Positions 6,438 to 10,266 of a stretch of DNA of 10,266 nt are shown here, piece after piece. Made by a program: the position numbers and the translations under genes. The notes under the pieces were generated by a model, which was given only the letters and a program-made list of their open reading frames with translations, made no database searches and was not told the DNA's origin. The DNA lies in assembly GCA_002591625.1 (NCBI GenBank), contig PCDB01000048.1:1-10266 (forward strand), in the 5' to 3' direction. Positions within the stretch are counted from its first letter, which is position 1. Each line of letters begins with the position of its first letter. This stretch comes from Porticoccaceae bacterium. GTDB taxonomy: Bacteria > Pseudomonadota > Gammaproteobacteria > Pseudomonadales > Porticoccaceae.

Positions 6438-7343
6438 ATGAACAAAGTGATAGATAATATTCTTAAGCATCCAATTTCAAACACTTGGAACCTCTTTTGG
6501 TTGCTTTCCTCGCTAATAAGCATAGCCATAGTTTCAGCGATTTTAAAAGCTGACTTGTCATCACCAGAGGATATATCTTATCTAATTGGCTACTCTGTCC
6601 GTTGGGCTATTCCATTTATTTATTTTGTAGTGGCCGCATCATCTTTGAGAGTAATTTTTCCAGGAAAAGTATCGAACTGGTGGGTTCGAAACCGTAAATA
6701 TATTGGCCTTGTTTTCGCAGTTGCAATGACCTGGCAAGCCGTTTTTATTTTTCTATTATCGACATTTCACCGTGATTATTACTTCGGCGAAGTGTTCTAT
6801 TTTCGTGACGAATTAGAGGGGACTGTTGGCTATATTTTTTTAATAGCGATGATGTTAACCTCCTTCAGATTTGCTAAAAAACAGTTCAGCCGCCTTCAAT
6901 GGAATGTGATCCATAAAGGGGGTCTATATTTTCTCTGGGCATATGCTTTTAGTGTATATTGGTGGAATATATTCTACTATCCATATAACGAGACTTTCGT
7001 GGCTCCACAATGGCATGATTATCTATTTTATTGGACTGGTTTTTTGGCCTTTTCTTTAAGAATAGTGGCGTGGGGAAAAGCTCGAGATAAAGACCTTTTT
7101 GATATCTCAATTACACCTAAAAATAGTGTCCTGAAAAAGTGTTGCGGTCTGGTATCTATTTCTCTAGCTATTACTGCATCCGCCACGGGACACTTTTGGT
7201 ATAAACCCATTTCAGAAATTCTCTTATCTGCAAAATGGTCGGAAGAATTGAGCCTTTGGCTACCTTTTTGGCCACTCGAGCCGTTTATACCACTCTTTCT
7301 TCTAGGTCTGGGCGTACTTATTTTAACCAAATCATATCAATAA
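6438..7343 (+). CDS. Multi-pass membrane protein, weakly ferric-reductase/MsrQ-like
   Basis: A 301-residue, Trp- and Tyr-rich integral membrane protein with about eight hydrophobic segments (near 16-37, 50-69, 88-107, 128-145, 161-180, 192-212, 232-250 and 280-298). The layout of residues 50-215, with a basic stretch around Arg84-Lys87 before the third segment and V-I-His159-K before the fifth, recalls the ferric-reductase-like haem-binding domain (MsrQ/YedZ kin). By hand comparison, however, the expected haem-ligand positions read Gln100, His159 and Ser172, so at most one ligand is kept. A degenerate relative that no longer binds haem, or a different fold, is equally possible. The gene sits between the MerR-type gene and tRNA-Pro, both on the other strand, and so interrupts a core gene order. 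ATG at 6438 has no Shine-Dalgarno but a possible promoter just upstream. The gene call is firm; the family call is weak. Confidence 0.8.
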   Translation: MNKVIDNILKHPISNTWNLFWLLSSLISIAIVSAILKADLSSPEDISYLIGYSVRWAIPFIYFVVAASSLRVIFPGKVSNWWVRNRKYIGLVFAVAMTWQAVFIFLLSTFHRDYYFGEVFYFRDELEGTVGYIFLIAMMLTSFRFAKKQFSRLQWNVIHKGGLYFLWAYAFSVYWWNIFYYPYNETFVAPQWHDYLFYWTGFLAFSLRIVAWGKARDKDLFDISITPKNSVLKKCCGLVSISLAITASATGHFWYKPISEILLSAKWSEELSLWLPFWPLEPFIPLFLLGLGVLILTKSYQ

Positions 7344-7472
7344 CCGATTAAGGGCCCCATAAAGCAGGCTCATAAGCACACTCAAAATCAATGACTCCTT
7401 TCATAGTTAATTGCCCGAAGCATGTTATCCACGCTATCGCAGCATCTTCATAATTGTACTTGGTTGGCCAAC
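7344..7472. other. Convergent gap with a palindrome; no terminator recognised
   Basis: The 129 bp between the 301-residue membrane-protein gene (+) and the MerR-type gene (-) hold a perfect palindrome GTTGGCCAAC (7463-7472) directly after the stop codon of the MerR-type gene. It has no loop or T-run, so a classical intrinsic terminator is not supported. No gene is seen. Confidence 0.4.
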
Positions 7473-7835
7473 TCAAACTTTTGGGTTAAGCCCTTGGAGG
7501 AGCTCCTCTAGCTCGACTATTGTTTGGTCGACCAGTTGCTTGTATGGCGTTGCTTCTTGTTTGGAGCCCTCGCCTTCTAGGCGTTGACGCGCACCACCAA
7601 TGGTGAAACCTTGCTCGTATAAGAGCGACCTTATCTGACGAATCAGCACAACATCCTGCCGCTTGTAGTATCTTCTATTACCGCGACGCTTAACCGGATT
7701 TAAACCTGGAAATTCTTGCTCCCAATATCGAAGTACATGCGGCTTAACACCGCAAAGATCGCTTACTTCTCCAATAGTAAAGTATCGCTTCCCAGGGATG
7801 ACTGGCAGGACATTGTTATTACTGGGTTCCAGCAT
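7473..7835 (-). CDS. MerR-family transcriptional regulator
   Basis: A 120-residue regulator. Residues 18-41 form the MerR-type helix-turn-helix ([22 protein letters not shown]), and the wing follows with the K-R-R-G-N-R-R-Y-Y pattern (49-57). A second helical pair, with Leu71-Gly76 reading LLYEQG, runs to about 87, and residues 97-115 form a short helix suited to dimerisation. There is no effector-binding domain and no conserved metal-binding Cys, so it is a short, probably constitutive, DNA-binding member; its targets are unknown. From memory, a protein of this type follows ihfA in pseudomonads and relatives (PA2737-like). It starts at ATG 7835, overlapping ihfA by 17 bp, which implies co-transcription and translational coupling. 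A shorter N-terminus is possible, since the first 16 residues are not conserved in the family. Confidence 0.92.
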   Translation of the reverse strand: MLEPSNNNVLPVIPGKRYFTIGEVSDLCGVKPHVLRYWEQEFPGLNPVKRRGNRRYYKRQDVVLIRQIRSLLYEQGFTIGGARQRLEGEGSKQEATPYKQLVDQTIVELEELLQGLNPKV

Positions 7836-8118
7836 AGTTCTCTACCCTAGATCTCAACTTTTGACCTGGCTTGAAAGTGACCACTCGTCTCGCTGCAATT
7901 GGAATTTCTTCGCCAGTCTTAGGGTTTCGTCCTGGCCTGCTGCTTTTGTCTCTTAGTTCGAAATTTCCAAATCCAGAGAGCTTAACGTTGTCACCACTCT
8001 CTAAGGCCGAACCAATCTCCCCATAAAATTTTTCCACTATTTCTTTAGCTTCTCTTTTATTGAGACCTAGATCTTCAAAAAGCATTTCAGCCATTTCAGC
8101 TTTAGTTAGTGCACCCAT
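7819..8118 (-). CDS. ihfA: Integration host factor subunit alpha
   Basis: A 99-residue DNA-bending protein of the HU/IHF family. With IhfB it forms the IHF heterodimer that bends DNA by about 160 degrees in recombination, replication initiation and sigma54 transcription. It aligns over its full length with E. coli IhfA (MALTKAEM...), with one extra Gly at position 2. Present are the conserved [12 protein letters not shown] core (47-58), the beta-arm [11 protein letters not shown] (61-71) with the intercalating Pro66 (Pro65 in E. coli), and the [12 protein letters not shown] block (77-88) typical of the alpha subunit. The start is ATG at 8118, with AAGG just upstream and GGAGAG further away. 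It lies downstream of pheT as in other Gammaproteobacteria, but across a gap of 282 bp, and overlaps the regulator gene by 17 bp. Confidence 0.97.
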   Translation of the reverse strand: MGALTKAEMAEMLFEDLGLNKREAKEIVEKFYGEIGSALESGDNVKLSGFGNFELRDKSSRPGRNPKTGEEIPIAARRVVTFKPGQKLRSRVENYAGTQ

Positions 8119-8400
8119 AACCCTTAGTTTCTCTCCATGTTGAGCGATGTCAGCTTGAGACGACCTTCCTGCCTGCAGATGTCATCGTTCGAGTCAGTCA
8201 AACAATCCAAAGCTGATTTTACTGCCGAATAGCTTGCGCGAACTTTTACAAAACGTCAAGTGCATAATCAATTTTTAGTGCTTGTAAACACCAAAGTTTT
8301 CAAGTTGAAAATCAAATTAGGGAGGCATTTAAAAGCAAATATGAGGCTCGCAATATTGACGATTGCATGAGTGTCACAACGGCCTTTAAATTGTTTCCAG
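8119..8400. other. Wide pheT-ihfA gap; possible ihfA promoter region
   Basis: This 282-bp stretch has no convincing gene. On the minus strand it holds a candidate promoter with TTGATT and TAAAAG spaced 17 nt apart (about 8243-8271; both hexamers imperfect). An imperfect hairpin with 9-nt arms and one mismatch (CTTG-t-AAAC / GTTT-t-CAAG) lies at 8281-8304 without a T-run. AATCAATTTTTAG at 8266-8278 differs from the IHF consensus WATCAANNNNTTR at one defined position, which would fit autoregulation; single near-matches are common in AT-rich DNA. Confidence 0.35.
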
Positions 8401-10266
8401 CTAAGCACGAAGTCTAGCTCCAAAGCGCAGATGCAAAATTTCGATGACTCGCTCGATGGCGAGGTCAATTTCATTGTCGCTCAAGGTGCGATCCAGATTT
8501 TGAAATGTTAGAGTTAATCCCAAACTTTTCGTATTCTGGGCATTTTCCAACCCGTCAAAAACATCAAAAATAGTGGCATTAGTTAAGTTTTCTGCGCCCG
8601 ATTGACGGGCACAATTTACAATATCGCCGGCCTTAATCTCTGATTTAACTACCAAAGCAAGGTCTCGGCGTATCGCTGGATATTTACTGAGTTCTCTGTG
8701 TACTGGCAAACGACAATCACGAATGTAGTCAAGATCAATATGGAAAAGAAATATCGGGATGCCCAAGTTTAATTCACTTTGCAGTTGGGGATGGAGCTGA
8801 CCTATGCACCCAATTTCAGACCCATCAAATAGAATGGAAGCAGCTTGACCCGGATGCAGGGCTCCATGAGACATAGGCATAAAATCAAATTGTTCAAACA
8901 TTCCGGTAAGCATTATTAATGATTCAACGTCTCCCTTAATGTCGAAAAAATCACTCACACCTCTATTTGCTGCCCAATCCATAGGATTACGCTCGCCACA
9001 AACTAACCCCGCCATCGCTTTATATGTGGAGATTTTCTCGGATACCTCAGAAAAGCACTGGCCTGTCTCAAATATCCTTATTCGAGACCGCTGTCTGTTT
9101 ATATTGTATTGAGCTGTGCGCACTAAACCCGGCCAGAGGTTAGTCCGCATGACTGACATATCCTTGGAAAGGGGATTGCTCAGGGAAACCGCTACCCTCT
9201 CTGGCTCGAGCAACTTTTGCAGTTTGGAGTCAACGAAACTATAAGTTATCACATCTCTGTAACCGCGGGTGATGAGACAATTAGCCAATTTAGAGACACT
9301 ATTAAGCGTTTCTGTATCTGATTCAATCACTAATGCTGCAGTTGATGTAGAAGCTGGGATATTGTTATAACCAAATATTCGTGCTATTTCTTCTATCAAA
9401 TCCTGCTCTAATTTCAGATCAGTCCGCCATGATGGAGCCTCCCAAACACTACTGACTTTATCTTTCGATAACTCATTAACTCCCAATCGAATTAATATGT
9501 CCTCTATAATCGGGAAATCGATATCTACCCCCAATAGTTTGCTGACATTCGCGTGCTGCAGCTTGATTTTCGGTAGGCTCGGTAAATTCTGAGAGGACTC
9601 TTGGAGAACAATTGGGCCCGCCTGCCCACCACAAATGCTCATCACTAGAGCAGTGGCCCGCTCCATCGCTGCGACTTGAAGGGCTGAATCAACGCCTCGC
9701 TCAAATCGATGAGAGGATTCAGTGTGCTTGCCAAAAAAACGAGCTTTTGACCCAATTGGTATCGGGTTAAACCATGCTGCCTCAAGCACTATATCGTTCG
9801 TAGTTTCTGATACGGCAGAATCTTTGCCTCCCATGATACCTGCAATCGCTAGAGGGGTTTGTTCATCAGCAATTATCAGTGTTGTTTCATCTAATAAAAT
9901 CTCGGTGTCATCAAGCAAACATAGTGTCTCATTTTCACCCATGCGAACAACGATTCCATCAGTCAATTTGGAGCGATCAAACGCGTGCATGGGTTGGCCT
10001 AGCTCTAACATTACATAGTTGGTAACATCTACGATCGGGCTCAAACATCTCAGTCCAGATCGGCGAAGCTTTTCCTGCATCCAGATTGGCGTTTTCCGAG
10101 ACGAGTCTATACCTCGAATCACTCGCCCGACATATCGGCCGCATGCGTCACTTTCTATAACAACTTGGAACTTATCCTCAATCGTTGGCTCAACTGGCTG
10201 GCAATCTATCTCCTTGACATACGATTTATTAAGTACACCAACCTCGCGAGCAAGGCCGGTAATACT
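8401..10266 (-). CDS. pheT: Phenylalanine-tRNA ligase beta subunit (5' end outside window)
   Basis: The visible 621 residues match E. coli PheT (795 residues) from the segment ITGLAREVGVLN to the C-terminus, so about 170-175 residues, including the N-terminal tRNA-binding (EMAP-like) domain, lie beyond the window. With PheS it forms the (alpha-beta)2 enzyme that charges tRNA-Phe. Visible parts, numbered from the window edge: the B3/B4 editing region (about 45-220, with VDVTNYVMLELGQPMHAFD and SSHRFERGVD), the B5 domain (about 240-320, ending LIEEIARIFGYNNIP), the catalytic-like core (about 325-520, with NRQRSRIRIFETG and HPGQAA) and the C-terminal FDX-ACB anticodon-binding domain (about 526-621, with KYPAIRRDLALVV). 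The frame is open to the window edge; the GTG at 10122 is internal and not the start. No frameshift or lost key residue was noticed. pheS is expected just outside. Confidence 0.97.
   Translation of the reverse strand, partial: SITGLAREVGVLNKSYVKEIDCQPVEPTIEDKFQVVIESDACGRYVGRVIRGIDSSRKTPIWMQEKLRRSGLRCLSPIVDVTNYVMLELGQPMHAFDRSKLTDGIVVRMGENETLCLLDDTEILLDETTLIIADEQTPLAIAGIMGGKDSAVSETTNDIVLEAAWFNPIPIGSKARFFGKHTESSHRFERGVDSALQVAAMERATALVMSICGGQAGPIVLQESSQNLPSLPKIKLQHANVSKLLGVDIDFPIIEDILIRLGVNELSKDKVSSVWEAPSWRTDLKLEQDLIEEIARIFGYNNIPASTSTAALVIESDTETLNSVSKLANCLITRGYRDVITYSFVDSKLQKLLEPERVAVSLSNPLSKDMSVMRTNLWPGLVRTAQYNINRQRSRIRIFETGQCFSEVSEKISTYKAMAGLVCGERNPMDWAANRGVSDFFDIKGDVESLIMLTGMFEQFDFMPMSHGALHPGQAASILFDGSEIGCIGQLHPQLQSELNLGIPIFLFHIDLDYIRDCRLPVHRELSKYPAIRRDLALVVKSEIKAGDIVNCARQSGAENLTNATIFDVFDGLENAQNTKSLGLTLTFQNLDRTLSDNEIDLAIERVIEILHLRFGARLRA

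Noticed and set aside
7028..7330. 100-residue minus-strand ORF inside the 301-residue membrane-protein gene
   Set aside because: Antisense shadow: the plus-strand frame has a clear transmembrane pattern over the same bases.
8268..8474. 68-residue minus-strand ORF overlapping the end of pheT
   Set aside because: It overlaps a well-supported gene in another frame and has no recognisable features.

Overview
The window looks like chromosomal DNA of a gammaproteobacterium, possibly a marine or environmental one. The main evidence is the minus-strand series pheT - ihfA - MerR-type regulator, followed further along the same strand by tRNA-Pro(GGG). From memory, this is a core arrangement in Pseudomonas-like Gammaproteobacteria. 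IhfA and PheT both align residue by residue with their E. coli counterparts. Base composition is moderate to AT-rich, and visibly AT-richer in the methyltransferase gene. No rRNA, CRISPR array, transposase or integrase is visible.
Layout. 1-237: leader region with a 16-codon upstream ORF behind a strong Shine-Dalgarno sequence and two competing hairpins. 238-4189 (+): two overlapping genes for full-length half-transporters (TMD-NBD) of the type I ABC exporter kind, probably a heterodimer; each carries an unusual Ala/Ser/Gln/Glu-rich insertion in its membrane domain. 4190-4398: convergent gap. 4399-5529 (-): a fusion of TPR repeats, a zinc-ribbon-like module and a class I SAM methyltransferase. 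5530-5855: non-coding gap. 5856-5932 (-): tRNA-Pro(GGG). 5949-6179 (-): a 76-residue, two-helix membrane protein ending 16 nt before the tRNA. 6438-7343 (+): a 301-residue multi-pass membrane protein faintly like ferric-reductase/MsrQ-type cytochromes but lacking most expected haem histidines; it may be read from a leaderless mRNA. 7473-7835 and 7819-8118 (-): MerR-type regulator and ihfA, overlapping by 17 bp. 8119-8400: an unusually wide pheT-ihfA gap. 8401-10266 (-): pheT, cut by the window edge so that roughly 170-175 N-terminal residues are missing.
How it fits together. The right-hand part is housekeeping: phenylalanine tRNA charging, nucleoid architecture, a regulator and a proline tRNA. 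Between the regulator and the tRNA sit two membrane-protein genes that interrupt the usual order, and beyond the tRNA lie accessory genes (methyltransferase, ABC exporter pair). The tRNA neighbourhood thus looks like a site of gene gain, although no integrase or repeated tRNA end is visible. No complete new defence or biosynthetic system can be demonstrated here. The most distinctive items are the exporter pair with its leader, the membrane protein with lost haem ligands, and the TPR-methyltransferase fusion.
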